A DNA stretch of 43,740 nt from a virus. Position 1 is the stretch's first letter. Every line of letters begins with the position of its first letter. Of the stretch, positions 12,685-22,766 are shown piece by piece. Made by a program: the position numbers and the translations under genes. The notes beneath the pieces are model-generated. The model was not told the origin of the DNA. It was given only the letters and a program-made list of their open reading frames with translations, and did not search any database. Where the stretch lies: IMG/VR virus record IMGVR_UViG_3300025809_000035, positions 1 through 43,740 of that record; one strand, written 5' to 3'.

Positions 12685-15600
12685 TTATATATTCATGTCG
12701 GGTATCTTGCCTTGAGCAATACCTTTTATCATGTACATAGGTATACCAGCAGCTTTCATACTTTTAAGTATTTCTATTTTTGGTGTTCCTAAGTATATTG
12801 CTCCTTTGTACATATTTATAAGCTCTCCGTATATTTCTTTTTGAGATGCATTTACTTTCATGTACTCAGATTTAACATCTTCGCGAGTAACTCCTTCTTT
12901 TTTCTGAACAAAATTCCTTTTAACTTTTGTGTATGCTTTTTTATTTTCAGCAGCCTGATCTTTTATCTTGTAAGATATAAACATAGCTTGCTTTGGAATA
13001 TCTATTTTCCTTGGCTTGAATCCAGTCATCTGACCAATGGCTTCTTTTACAGCTGACTCATCTTTCTTAAAGTATGCATCGTCTATTCTCATTGCAGATG
13101 TATAGGTCCCTGGAGCTATAAGCTTACCAAACTCTTCCATGAACCTAAGGGTACTATCACCTAAACTAAACTTCTTGTTAGAGTAATCATTAATAACTCC
13201 ACCCATTTTACCAATAGACGCTAATATCATGTCTTGCTCGAAGAATGGAGACGCTATTTCGCTTAACGCTTTAATAGACGAATCTAACATGTTTTCTCCA
13301 GACATTGCAGCATTTACTGCTTGAGATAAAGCACCGTATGGATCAGAAGCACTCATGCTTATGTACGAAAACTTACCATCCTTAGGTTGATCATATATAA
13401 GTACACTAGAGTTTTTATCCCACTCAGGCATAAACATTCTAGCATACTTCATTGAATCTTCTTCTTGATCTTCTTCTGAGTTTCCTATGCTTGATAATCC
13501 AAAAAGAGCAGGTAATAAAGTAGCTGTAGCAGATACTGCTAATATTCCTTTCATTCTTTCCACTCCTATATCTCTAGTCGCTGGATCTTGCATTTCCCTA
13601 ATTGCTTGATCAACTGTGTTATAAGCAGTTCTTATTGCTTCAGCGTGGAATGAGATAAAAGTACCAGCAATAGGCAGAGCCTTTAATCCTTTAACTAACC
13701 CACCAACTCTACCGTAGTTAGGAATGTTGTTCTTTATTATCTCAGCAGCTATGTCATTTATCTCTTGTTGTTGACTACTGTCTAGCTTGCTGTATTCTTT
13801 ACCAAATTTAGACTTAGCGTATCTCTTCTTCTCTACTTCATATCCTAATATTTTAGAAAAGTCGTCAGTAGTTTGATACGCTGTTATTAAAGCTTTATCT
13901 ATCTTCTTAGCGTTCCCCCAGGCGTGTTCAGCATAATATCTTAGCTTGTTCTCATCTGTTTCTGCTAGTCTTTTTATCATAGCATCTTCAAATGTCTCGC
14001 CCTTGTTCATCATGCTTTTTATTTCGCTAACAACAACACTGCTTCCGATTATTCCAGACTTCAAGTACTCATCCATCTTTGCGTTTAAGTCTGCATCATT
14101 GTTTCCTTTGATGTCGTTATTTAAAGTCTTAAAAGCAGTTTTAAAAGATTGGAAATCAGTTACATATCCATTTGCTATAAGCACTGGTACAATACCTATA
14201 ACGTTTTTGGCTTGTGTTCCAATAGAATATATTGTCTTCATTTTCTTAACAAAACCAATTCCTTTTAAGTATCCTTCGTAAGGTTTTTGCAGAAACTCTA
14301 ATGGTCCAGTGAACTTAAATCCTGTTTGCCCTTCTAATGCTTTCTTTATTTCTGGAGTTGTATAGTATCCATTAAGTGGATTGTATTGCTCTGAACCTTC
14401 TGGAGCTATTAGTTCAGTTGCATTCCCTGTTTTTTCTTTAAAGAAAAATATGCCTTCACCTTTATCCCTCATTTTATTTAGGAACATTTGGTTGGCAACC
14501 ATACTTTCTATTTTATTTACAGATTGTATGTAGTTGAATGCTGGATCACCATACTCACCCATAAGAGCTCTTATCTCTGCTGGTATATCTTTCTTTCTTT
14601 TTAGTGACTTTAAATTCTTAGATCCTGTTTTAGCTGCTGAAATAAAAGCATTAGACTCATCCTTTTTAAGAATGTTTTGTATTGCTGCATCTACTTTTTT
14701 GTTAAGTATTGTGTTAACGTCTACTCCTGTTTTTATAGACTCTTCCTCAGCAATTTTTTTGTAGTCTTTTTTCAACCTCATCTTAGCTTTATCTATCACA
14801 GACTGAGGTATTGATTCGGCATAGTTTTCTTTATCAAACAACTTGTAAGATCTATTCAGATACGATCCGATATTTTTTCTTATGTTCTCAATACTCTCTT
14901 TACTATCTATTGCTCCAGACTCTATCAACTTAGAAGATAAGTCATCTACATGATTCCTCATGTCAGAAGCTATTTCCATTAAGTCACTAGGAAGTTCTAC
15001 ATTTAAATCACCTCTAATATAAGCATCAATCTTTCCTACAACTTCTTTTAATTCTTTGTCGTTATACTTATTTAATTTTCTTTCTAGAAGTCTTATGTTG
15101 TTTCTTGCAACTTTAACTTCAGAGTCTATCATTCCTTGAAGAACTTCCTTAGCTATCATCATAGACTTAGGTAGAAAACCTCTTGGCGATAACGCCATTC
15201 TATAAGCTTTATTTATTGTATTTGCTAAAGGGTTTTTACCTTCTACATATACGCCATCTTTAGCTTCACCTTCTCTTCTATATTCTTCTTTATAGTTTTG
15301 TAGTAAATCGTAAGAAGTATCAGGATTGTAACCTTGCTCTTTAAGAGTTTCTAATATTGTAGTATCAGATACGCCAAGCTTTAACAAAGACTTAATAGTT
15401 TTAATAGCATCAAAGTCAACTCCTGATTTCTGAAGCTTACTTTTTATGTTAGAAGCATTTAGTTTAAGCCCTTGTGCAGACACTCCAGATGAAGATGGGT
15501 ATATGTTTTGTTCTCTATTTTTATCTACTATCTGATTTGTTTCAGGGTCCTCAAACATCTCATTCCAGTTGAATCTATCTCTTAATATGTGAAGTTTTAC

Positions 15601-18600
15601 GTCTCCGTCTACAGCTTTAATAGCTTTTGGATAAGACTCATGTTCTGTTGCTTCTACTGCTTCTACTTTAGAATTCAATTCAAGTATAGCATACACTTGG
15701 CCTCCTCTGTTTCTGTCTACTCCATCTTTTAATATTGGTTCTGTAAACATTTCAGACATTGCCTGAATTATATTTGCCTTAGATATACTTTTCTTACCAG
15801 TTTTACTTACTCCTTTAAAGTATTGGTTTTGTATACCCACACTAAACAAGTCTGCAAACTGATCTGTAGCTTTAGCATCTTGTTTAATTACATCTGCTAT
15901 GTTGGATATTAATGATTGAGCAAATAGTTTTCTGTCAGCGAAAGAGCTATTCTCAGCTCCTAGTTTCGTTTTTATATCAGATAAAGTTTCTTTTATATCT
16001 TTACTAACTCTCGTCTTTAGACCTAGGCCAACTATTTTAGTTCCTCCATTAGCTTTCTTAACAGTCATGGTTTGATTGGCTGCTTTAACAATTGATTTGT
16101 TGAAGTCAGCTTTATTAAGCTTAAACTTTCTGTCTATTGCTTTTGAAGTAAAGAAATCTAATACCGCATTTGACATTGTAGTACTAGACAATAATTTATC
16201 AGAAGGCGCAGATGTAAGCGCCATAAGTATCTTTCCATTATTCTGATCGTACACTTTGTTTAAGTCGGCTGCCATTTTCTCGGCAGCACTAGCAGTACTT
16301 GCCCAGAAGTATCCTTTATCATGGAACTTTATAGGGTAGTACATACCACCTTTACCTTCCACAATTGTCTCACCATCTTTAGTTATCTCTCCAGAGAAAG
16401 CTGCATCTGGTTGGTGTAAAAATATATATGAACCGTCAAATTCTGTTGCGCTTCTATCTTTAGTTATAAATCCATTATCTACTAACGCTTGAAATGCTTC
16501 GCTGTTTTTGTCATATACGAACTCTAGTCCACTAGCTACGTCTTTAAAGTTTGCTTGGAATCTATTAGACATCTTTCCTCCTATCGTAGCTCTCCTTTCT
16601 AGTATAGCTACATCCTCAGATGATATTGTCTTCCCAGTTCTTACCTTATTAGATAAGGTGTTCATAAATTCAACAGCTTCTCTGTCTGTGAACTCCTTAA
16701 GACCAAGTTTGGTTTGGATGTATTGTAATAAGTTTCTAACTGTAAGTTTAGATGGAGCATCAAGCTTAGGGAATCCACTAGCTAGTACACCAAACATCTC
16801 AGCAAGTTTTTCCTCACTTTGAATGTTTGCGTCATAGTTTGCGGAGAATGTTTTTAAGTAAGCCTTAAGTTCGGCTGGAGCCTTACTCTCAACTGCCTTA
16901 AGCAGTGACTCAACTCTCTTAGCAACCTCACTGTCGCTTTTAAGTTTATTAAGCATTAAAGCATGGAATGCTTCGTGAGCTATTGTCTGCTCATTAGCTG
17001 TGCTAGAATTTATATGTATTGTATTGGTCTCTGGTAAAAAAGCACCTCTAGAATCTTTGTTTCCTATTACTTGTAAATAGGATTCTTCTGTGTCGTGTAT
17101 TATTACTTGAACATCAGGTATTATAGATGATAACGCTTGTAAAGCTTTATTTTTAACTGTAGTAAAATCTATTTTTCTTGTTGGCTCGACTGTTGGCTCT
17201 GCTTCTGGTTCAGCTGTTGGATCCTGCTGAGGTACTTCAGTTGCTTCTGCTTCGGTAGGCTCTGTAGTTTCTGTAAATTCGTTTTGGAATTCTGCATCGT
17301 TCTCTAATTGTTCGTTTATAAATTGTGCCTGCTCAGGGCTTGTTGCCTTGTCAAGTAGTATTTGGTACCCAACATCTACAGCTGTCTGTCCCTTAAACAT
17401 AACAGGCTTCCCTGTTTCATCTTTTATGCTAACCTCTGTTATGTTGTTGTCTGCGTCGTAAACAATACCATCTGTAGGTAAATCACTTTGTATTGTATAA
17501 GCTTTGTCTCCTACAACAATTTTTCCTTCTGGATTAACTGATACGTCACTAACAGCAGAATCTATTCCTAGTTCACTTGTTGTCTTAGAAGACACCTCTT
17601 CAACGTTACCTAGTTCAGTTATATTTCCATTTGCTTCTTCAACTACTAATTGCTGTCCTTCAACGTATAAGTCCCCAATTATTGGGGTCTCTAATTTTGC
17701 TCCTGCTAATTCAAATAATGTAACGGGTCTATTAATAACATCAGCAACTGTTTGAGTAGGACCTGATGATTTTTCTTCTGATACAGGAGATTCTTCTTTT
17801 GTCATTTTACCGTCAACGATAGACATGGTGGCATTATCGTTATCAACGGTTATAGACATTCCAGATAAATCTTCTTTTGAAGTTTCTTCTATTGTTTTTG
17901 TAAATTCTTCCTTTGTTAATTCTTTTCCGTCTATTACGTACTTAGGTTTAGGAGGGCTTGCTATGTTTCCGAGTTTCTCGTTTATAGCATTTATAGCTTC
18001 CATTTGAGTCTTAACTAAAGCTGGATCTTTTCCAGCGACAAGTTTTTCTAGATCTCTTTTCTCCCTAAGTAAATTAACTACTTCTTTCCTTGTTTCTCCT
18101 TCGTAGTTTAATCCATCTAATTCTTTGTTAAACGAAGCAACCTCATCGAAGTTATTTAATGTCTCCTCTGCCTTTTCTTTTGTTATCTTTCCTTTAGCTA
18201 CTTTTTGTTGCAATTGAAAGTCTAAGAAAGCTCTACCGGTTTTATCTGCTAAAGCAAATTGGGTGTCATCAATCTCACCCATATTATCTTTATCGTAAGC
18301 TTCTGTTAGGTCGTTGTATTCACTATCAACAAGCTTAGCTTCTATCCTTTTCTTTAATGCATTTTGCTTTAACACTTTTACTCCTTGTGTTGCTCCACTT
18401 AATGGTCCTGTAGCAGCCATACCAATAAGGAATGTATCTATAAACTCAGTTAACGACCCCTCAAAAGCTTTGTTGTCTCCAAGTATAAGTGCATCAGCTG
18501 CTTTTTGAGCTAACAATGTAGCGTCTTCAGATAGACCCTCTGCACCAAGATCTTTGGCAAATGCCTTAAAGAAATCCTTAGTGCCTTCTACTACTCCACC

Positions 18601-19491
18601 ATCAGGAACTCCCCTGAATGATTTTATTAGCTTACTACCTATCTTTTTCGTAACAGCCTCCATTAATCCTTCTGCAACACCATACACAGCTGCATCTCCA
18701 ATTACTTTTCCGCTCAAGTCAGCTCCTTGTCTTTGTAGTTCACCGCTTCTTCCAGCGGCTGATCCAACAGCTATTGAGGCTAACCCAACATAAGGTATCA
18801 TTGCCTGAATGATTGATGGTATAGATCCAACAGCCTCAGACGCTAGTCTACCAGCTCCTCTAAGAATATTTGATGGGTCAGAAACATCTATTAAGTCTTC
18901 ACCAATAGATTGGTCAAACTTCTTCATCGTCTCTGTTATGAGCTCAGATCTCTGGCTGTACTCGTTAGATATTTTACTACCCTCAGCGGCTATTGCTAGA
19001 CCTGGAGAAAGAAAAGCAGCTGACTGCATCCTTAATTGAAACGCTTGGTCTCGTTGAGTAGCGGTAAGTGTGTTATACTGTTCCAGCTCCTCATCAGACA
19101 TTACAGCTGTTATAATCGCTTCGTCTATATATTGAGGTATTCTTGAAAAATTACCTAAGGCAGTGAGACCACTAGCCTTAAACTTTTTAGTCATCTCCCA
19201 ATCATCCTCTTCAGGAGTAAAATCAGTTGTCCCTTGAGAGACCAAAGAACCATCCACGGAAGGTAATTCCGAATCGTCTTTTTTTTTTAAACCTATTTTT
19301 TCTGAAAACGAATTGTAAGGCACCTCTTCCGTGAAAGTGGTGTCTTTAGATCCAATCCAATCGTACATGCTTTTTGCATAGTCTTCATTAAGCATTTTTT
19401 GCTTAAATGATTCTACATCTACGTCTTCTTTGAATGTCGAGTCTTGGCTGTCAATCCATGAATATAGGTCTGCTAAGTATTCTTCGTTCAT
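12685..19491 (-). CDS. Giant polyvalent virion protein with a zincin motif, 2268 aa
   Basis: The N-terminus holds two copies of a roughly 35-residue motif (LYSWIDSQDSTFKEDV and MYDWIGSKDTTFTEEV, both followed by a Phe-containing helix). Residues about 210-290 are hydrophobic and Gly/Ala-rich. Residues 690-780 are acidic and Thr/Glu/Pro-rich. A metalloprotease-like HEAFH motif lies at about 838-842, preceded by TIHINSSTANEQTIA. Long helical regions follow. The C-terminal part contains YISMSASDPYGALSQAVNAA, which resembles LPD38-type polyvalent-protein domains. Such very large multi-domain proteins in podoviruses are packaged and ejected into the host with the DNA. Its place at the end of the virion operon, after the gp14-like gene, fits that role. 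Stop TAA 12685-12687; start ATG overlaps the upstream stop (ATGA). Confidence 0.8.
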   Translation of the reverse strand: MNEEYLADLYSWIDSQDSTFKEDVDVESFKQKMLNEDYAKSMYDWIGSKDTTFTEEVPYNSFSEKIGLKKKDDSELPSVDGSLVSQGTTDFTPEEDDWEMTKKFKASGLTALGNFSRIPQYIDEAIITAVMSDEELEQYNTLTATQRDQAFQLRMQSAAFLSPGLAIAAEGSKISNEYSQRSELITETMKKFDQSIGEDLIDVSDPSNILRGAGRLASEAVGSIPSIIQAMIPYVGLASIAVGSAAGRSGELQRQGADLSGKVIGDAAVYGVAEGLMEAVTKKIGSKLIKSFRGVPDGGVVEGTKDFFKAFAKDLGAEGLSEDATLLAQKAADALILGDNKAFEGSLTEFIDTFLIGMAATGPLSGATQGVKVLKQNALKKRIEAKLVDSEYNDLTEAYDKDNMGEIDDTQFALADKTGRAFLDFQLQQKVAKGKITKEKAEETLNNFDEVASFNKELDGLNYEGETRKEVVNLLREKRDLEKLVAGKDPALVKTQMEAINAINEKLGNIASPPKPKYVIDGKELTKEEFTKTIEETSKEDLSGMSITVDNDNATMSIVDGKMTKEESPVSEEKSSGPTQTVADVINRPVTLFELAGAKLETPIIGDLYVEGQQLVVEEANGNITELGNVEEVSSKTTSELGIDSAVSDVSVNPEGKIVVGDKAYTIQSDLPTDGIVYDADNNITEVSIKDETGKPVMFKGQTAVDVGYQILLDKATSPEQAQFINEQLENDAEFQNEFTETTEPTEAEATEVPQQDPTAEPEAEPTVEPTRKIDFTTVKNKALQALSSIIPDVQVIIHDTEESYLQVIGNKDSRGAFLPETNTIHINSSTANEQTIAHEAFHALMLNKLKSDSEVAKRVESLLKAVESKAPAELKAYLKTFSANYDANIQSEEKLAEMFGVLASGFPKLDAPSKLTVRNLLQYIQTKLGLKEFTDREAVEFMNTLSNKVRTGKTISSEDVAILERRATIGGKMSNRFQANFKDVASGLEFVYDKNSEAFQALVDNGFITKDRSATEFDGSYIFLHQPDAAFSGEITKDGETIVEGKGGMYYPIKFHDKGYFWASTASAAEKMAADLNKVYDQNNGKILMALTSAPSDKLLSSTTMSNAVLDFFTSKAIDRKFKLNKADFNKSIVKAANQTMTVKKANGGTKIVGLGLKTRVSKDIKETLSDIKTKLGAENSSFADRKLFAQSLISNIADVIKQDAKATDQFADLFSVGIQNQYFKGVSKTGKKSISKANIIQAMSEMFTEPILKDGVDRNRGGQVYAILELNSKVEAVEATEHESYPKAIKAVDGDVKLHILRDRFNWNEMFEDPETNQIVDKNREQNIYPSSSGVSAQGLKLNASNIKSKLQKSGVDFDAIKTIKSLLKLGVSDTTILETLKEQGYNPDTSYDLLQNYKEEYRREGEAKDGVYVEGKNPLANTINKAYRMALSPRGFLPKSMMIAKEVLQGMIDSEVKVARNNIRLLERKLNKYNDKELKEVVGKIDAYIRGDLNVELPSDLMEIASDMRNHVDDLSSKLIESGAIDSKESIENIRKNIGSYLNRSYKLFDKENYAESIPQSVIDKAKMRLKKDYKKIAEEESIKTGVDVNTILNKKVDAAIQNILKKDESNAFISAAKTGSKNLKSLKRKKDIPAEIRALMGEYGDPAFNYIQSVNKIESMVANQMFLNKMRDKGEGIFFFKEKTGNATELIAPEGSEQYNPLNGYYTTPEIKKALEGQTGFKFTGPLEFLQKPYEGYLKGIGFVKKMKTIYSIGTQAKNVIGIVPVLIANGYVTDFQSFKTAFKTLNNDIKGNNDADLNAKMDEYLKSGIIGSSVVVSEIKSMMNKGETFEDAMIKRLAETDENKLRYYAEHAWGNAKKIDKALITAYQTTDDFSKILGYEVEKKRYAKSKFGKEYSKLDSSQQQEINDIAAEIIKNNIPNYGRVGGLVKGLKALPIAGTFISFHAEAIRTAYNTVDQAIREMQDPATRDIGVERMKGILAVSATATLLPALFGLSSIGNSEEDQEEDSMKYARMFMPEWDKNSSVLIYDQPKDGKFSYISMSASDPYGALSQAVNAAMSGENMLDSSIKALSEIASPFFEQDMILASIGKMGGVINDYSNKKFSLGDSTLRFMEEFGKLIAPGTYTSAMRIDDAYFKKDESAVKEAIGQMTGFKPRKIDIPKQAMFISYKIKDQAAENKKAYTKVKRNFVQKKEGVTREDVKSEYMKVNASQKEIYGELINMYKGAIYLGTPKIEILKSMKAAGIPMYMIKGIAQGKIPDMNI

Positions 19492-20816
19492 CCTCTTGGA
19501 GCTTTATTATTTGTAGTCTTTTTTAAGTTTTCAGCATTAGTCCCTAAGTTTACAGCCTCTCTTACTAGAACTAAATCCTCTGGCTTAGATATTTTTATGG
19601 TAACTGTTTTTACTCCATCTTCCTCATCTAATTGTCCTAGTGGACCTTTTGGTGAGTTGTTGTAAGATATAGTTACCGTGTCAGGGCCTCCATCTTTAGA
19701 CTCTGCGTATCCAGTTATTATAACATCGTTATATTGACTCCCTCCTAGCATTACGGATGGAATCGCTTTTTGTTTTGAAACATCTACTGGATATATTTTT
19801 TGAGTCTCAGTCTCAGTAAATTTTGGAGGTTTATCTTCTTTAGGAGTTGCTGCTTGTCTTTGAATAGCTAACCTCTCGTCAGCTCTCCTAGCCTCATCGC
19901 CCTTCATCTCATCTTTTATTTGATTACCGTATTTAGAAATTGCTGTTTCTTTGAGCTTCTCAATAAGTTGCTTCTTAACGTCCTGCTCATTCTTTATCTT
20001 AAGATCTCCGTCTAGTACGTAATCAATGTTTTCTATACCAGCATTTACAGCTGCATTATATAAAACCTCACCGTCTAAATTATCTACTGTATCCTTAAAT
20101 GCTTTTGCTTGATTTTCTGTTATCTTGTTGTCTTTGGTGAATGGAGATTGAATCTGAACTCCACCTACGTTGTAAGTGTTAAGAGCACTATTCTTCATCA
20201 CGTCGTCAACAAATTTCTCAGGCTGTATATTTTGTGAGAAAGTCATATAAGAAGGAAACTTAGAGAATGGAGACGATACCATCTTGCCGTTTTCTTTAGA
20301 TAAAAACATATAGTTTCCTCTAGAATCTTTAGCAACAGAAACACCGTTACCTATCATGTTGTCTATCCTATTCAACTTTAACTCATCGGCAGGACTAATA
20401 TCTTCTTTGCTTCTAATTTGATTAGCATACTCAGCTAATCCACTCATGCTTTCTGATACTTTTTTAGATTGATTCCTGGCCATCATCATTTCTCTAGTGG
20501 CCTCTGACTGAGTAATCTCTCCGTTAGTTAGTCTTCTCTGTATGTTCTCAGCAGTATCTATGATAAGGTTCTTAGTTTCTAAACCAAGTTGATCTGCGTT
20601 CTCAAGCCCTGTTAGCTCAAACGTAGAATATATTTCGTCTCCGTATTCTTTTATTAGTTCTGCTTTTTGAGCTTCAAGCTCTTTAGCTTTGGCTTCGTCT
20701 TCTAATCTTTTCTTTTCAACTACTGTGTTTACACCTCTAGTTATGCTTCCGTAATCAAATACGGGAGCCTGAGAGCTGTACTGTAAACCTTCGTATTGAG
20801 CTGTATTCTGTGCCAT
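19488..20816 (-). CDS. Virion-associated protein, coiled-coil rich, 442 aa
   Basis: From ATG 20816 the protein begins MAQNTAQYEGLQYSSQAP. A longer frame from 20843 would add nine residues and overlap the upstream stop, so the later ATG, 4 nt after that stop, is preferred. Residues 35-160 are a long charged helix region (KRLEDEAKAKELEAQKAELI), and the rest is mixed with a Pro/Lys linker (TPKEDKPPKF). It lies between a gp14-like internal protein and the giant protein, the position of an internal core or ejection protein (compare T7 gp15), which is inference. Its stop overlaps the start of the giant gene. Confidence 0.65.
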   Translation of the reverse strand: MAQNTAQYEGLQYSSQAPVFDYGSITRGVNTVVEKKRLEDEAKAKELEAQKAELIKEYGDEIYSTFELTGLENADQLGLETKNLIIDTAENIQRRLTNGEITQSEATREMMMARNQSKKVSESMSGLAEYANQIRSKEDISPADELKLNRIDNMIGNGVSVAKDSRGNYMFLSKENGKMVSSPFSKFPSYMTFSQNIQPEKFVDDVMKNSALNTYNVGGVQIQSPFTKDNKITENQAKAFKDTVDNLDGEVLYNAAVNAGIENIDYVLDGDLKIKNEQDVKKQLIEKLKETAISKYGNQIKDEMKGDEARRADERLAIQRQAATPKEDKPPKFTETETQKIYPVDVSKQKAIPSVMLGGSQYNDVIITGYAESKDGGPDTVTISYNNSPKGPLGQLDEEDGVKTVTIKISKPEDLVLVREAVNLGTNAENLKKTTNNKAPRG

Positions 20817-20820
20817 ATTA

Positions 20821-21579
20821 TTAATTGAAAGGGTTATCGCCAAATAAATTAGGTTGCTCGAATTTATTAGGGTTCTTTACAGCGTAAGGATTTACGGCAG
20901 TAAAACTACTTGGCATTTGAAAAGAGCTAGCCTTAGATTGCATGTTGGCAGATATTGGAGCAGATAAACTTGCTATAGCTGCATTACCAGTATTCATAGC
21001 TGAGCTACCCGCACTAGTTATTGCGGCAGCTCCTGGAGCAGCTGCTGCTCCTCCTAGCTGTCCTCCTAAACCAGCAGATAGAACAGACATACCAGCCTCA
21101 GCTATACCTGCAATCCCTTGTTGTTGTTGAGCTTTACCGGCAGCTATCTCCTGACCTAAACCAGCTATTGCTCCAGATTCTCTTTGCTCTTGAATTTGTC
21201 TTATTCTTTGTTCGTCTTGAGCGCCCATTTGATCTATAGAAACTTGTTGTTGGTCCAGTCCAGCTCCTATTTGAGCTTGCATAGCTTGATCCTGTGCTGC
21301 CACATTGCCTAAGCCACCAACTAAGCCTCTTACACCACCTGATCTAAGGGCGTCAACGCTTGACTCAAATCTAGATTGAGCTTGCTTTGTCTGAAGTTCA
21401 GCGCCTAGTGTAGACACTCTCATTCCTTCAGTTACGTTCTTAAGTTCTTGTCTTTTGAAGTTGTTTAAAGCTTTCTGAGCGTCTTTAGCTCTCTTAGCTC
21501 CTTTAATCATGTTACCCGCACTACCAGCAGCTGTTAGTGCAGCTCCGGCTAGTATTGCAGTTCCAGTTGCTATTGCCAT
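20821..21579 (-). CDS. Internal virion protein, T7 gp14-like
   Basis: The 252-residue protein has a Gly/Ala-rich hydrophobic N-terminus (ATGTAILAGAALTAAGSAGN), a charged helix, a Gln-rich helical centre (QDQAMQAQIGAGLDQQQVSI) and a second Gly/Ala hydrophobic segment (residues about 155-190). Podovirus internal core proteins of the gp14 class, which insert in the outer membrane during ejection, have this composition and size. It starts 10 nt within the GNAT-like gene and precedes the two other candidate ejection proteins. The call is by composition and position, not by sequence motif. Confidence 0.65.
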   Translation of the reverse strand: MAIATGTAILAGAALTAAGSAGNMIKGAKRAKDAQKALNNFKRQELKNVTEGMRVSTLGAELQTKQAQSRFESSVDALRSGGVRGLVGGLGNVAAQDQAMQAQIGAGLDQQQVSIDQMGAQDEQRIRQIQEQRESGAIAGLGQEIAAGKAQQQQGIAGIAEAGMSVLSAGLGGQLGGAAAAPGAAAITSAGSSAMNTGNAAIASLSAPISANMQSKASSFQMPSSFTAVNPYAVKNPNKFEQPNLFGDNPFN

Positions 21580-21971
21580 ACCTTTACCATTTCAGTTACG
21601 TTATCATCAGATACAATGTACCCTGTTTCTTTATATTTATCAACAAGACTCTTGTTCTTTAAGATCACGTGAGCGTACTTACACCCATTGTCTTCAGCCA
21701 GAACAACTATGCAGTCCAATAAAAATTGTATTGCATCAGACCTATCTTTTTCTTTATAGTCTTTGTTAGAGACTACAAATTCCGTTAGAGCTACCTTAGA
21801 GTTTGTTAAGTAAAGAAATCCAGCGCATATATCAACGCTATCCTTGCTAACAATTAACCCTGTACTTGGTAAAAAATCTTTTGGAGGTGGTGTCCATCCC
21901 CAGTCTTTCCACCATTTTACTAGTATGTTGTCGTAGTCACTATCAACTACTGCTCTAACCTCAAAATTCAT
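21570..21971 (-). CDS. GNAT-like acetyltransferase, 133 aa
   Basis: The protein has the size and order of a small GNAT domain. An N-terminal strand and helix (VRAVVDSDYDNILVKWWKDW) are followed by strand ICAGFLYLTNSKVALTEFVV, then DYKEKDRSDAIQFLLDCIVV as the likely acetyl-CoA loop and helix, although the usual Q/R-x-x-G-x-G/A loop is not clear. AHVILKNKSLVDKYKETGYI is the typical late strand and helix. Similar genes occur next to internal virion protein genes in phages. Its target is unknown. A TATATTTG promoter-like site ends 5 nt before the ATG, which would make the transcript leaderless. Confidence 0.6.
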   Translation of the reverse strand: MNFEVRAVVDSDYDNILVKWWKDWGWTPPPKDFLPSTGLIVSKDSVDICAGFLYLTNSKVALTEFVVSNKDYKEKDRSDAIQFLLDCIVVLAEDNGCKYAHVILKNKSLVDKYKETGYIVSDDNVTEMVKVWQ

Positions 21972-21975
21972 TACG

Positions 21976-21983
21976 CAAATATA
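21976..21983 (-). promoter_or_regulatory. TATATTTG promoter-like site before the GNAT-like gene
   Basis: Minus-strand TATATTTG matches TAnnTTTG and is the same octamer as in the promoter at 4219-4226. The ATG (21971) follows after CGTA, so transcription would begin at or very near the start codon. Confidence 0.45.
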
Positions 21984-21989
21984 CGAAAT

Positions 21990-22718
21990 TTAAGGAAAGC
22001 TTTTGCTTACATCGCTATTTACGGCAAATAATTCAACAGGTCTTTCCTCTGTGTTGCTTAGTTTTATCTTAGCGTAATACCCTTTTAATCCGTAGCTTTC
22101 AGCGACGCTGTTCTTTGCTATAAACATAAAGACTTTTTCAGGGACAGTAACAATGGGAGCTTCTATAAAAGTTGCACCCTTATCTGTTATAACACCAATC
22201 TTCTCGTAGCTTCCATTCTTCTCGTAGTACAGTACATCTCCAATAGATATGTTATGAGGCACATCTGTAAACGCGTACTTTGTACCAACTATATTTACTA
22301 GATTACCTACGCCTTGCACCGATAGTAGTGTTGGGTCTATTTCGTCAGAAGCATTTCTTTTTATAAAATCGTAGAATAAACCTTCCTTGTTCTTAAAAGA
22401 CTCTTTAGGTATATTTCCAGACTCAAGGTTTGTGTCTATAGTGGCATCCCATTTTCCGGTACTACCTTCTATCTCTATAGTTTTAAATATCTTAACATCA
22501 GAAGGGCTATCGTTTAATATAAGCTCTATCTCAGTAGCAGCAGATGGTTGCTCGTAGTACTGGTTCCTAATGTTTGTATCTCTTTCGTGGATGTATACCT
22601 GACCATCCTTAAATGAAAAGAAATCATTATTAAGGTTGACCATCATCTCTGGCTCGTAAGAATGGAAAGATGTCCATCCATTTATCTTCTCATCGAAAGT
22701 TAAAGTGTAATTAGCCAT
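21990..22718 (-). CDS. Virion structural protein, 242 aa
   Basis: The N-terminus MANYTLTFDEKINGWTSFHS, with the following YEPEMMVNLNNDFFSFKDGQ and VYIHERD, resembles a segment I know from crAss-like and flavobacterial podovirus tail/stabilisation proteins, where it makes up part of a much larger protein. The rest is beta-rich. It probably belongs to the tail hub or stabilisation ring. It stands alone behind a TATCTTTG promoter-like site (22738-22745), with a 19-nt AT-rich leader. Confidence 0.55.
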   Translation of the reverse strand: MANYTLTFDEKINGWTSFHSYEPEMMVNLNNDFFSFKDGQVYIHERDTNIRNQYYEQPSAATEIELILNDSPSDVKIFKTIEIEGSTGKWDATIDTNLESGNIPKESFKNKEGLFYDFIKRNASDEIDPTLLSVQGVGNLVNIVGTKYAFTDVPHNISIGDVLYYEKNGSYEKIGVITDKGATFIEAPIVTVPEKVFMFIAKNSVAESYGLKGYYAKIKLSNTEERPVELFAVNSDVSKSFP

Positions 22719-22737
22719 TTATCTGTATTGTTATTTG

Positions 22738-22745
22738 CAAAGATA
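22738..22745 (-). promoter_or_regulatory. TATCTTTG late promoter-like site
   Basis: The minus strand reads AACTATCTTTGCAAA here. The core TATCTTTG recurs at 25897-25904 and 36180-36187, each time just before a virion gene. ATG 22718 lies 20 nt downstream. No clear -33 element is seen. Confidence 0.5.
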
Positions 22746-22766
22746 GTTATTTTTGAGGTGAGCTAT

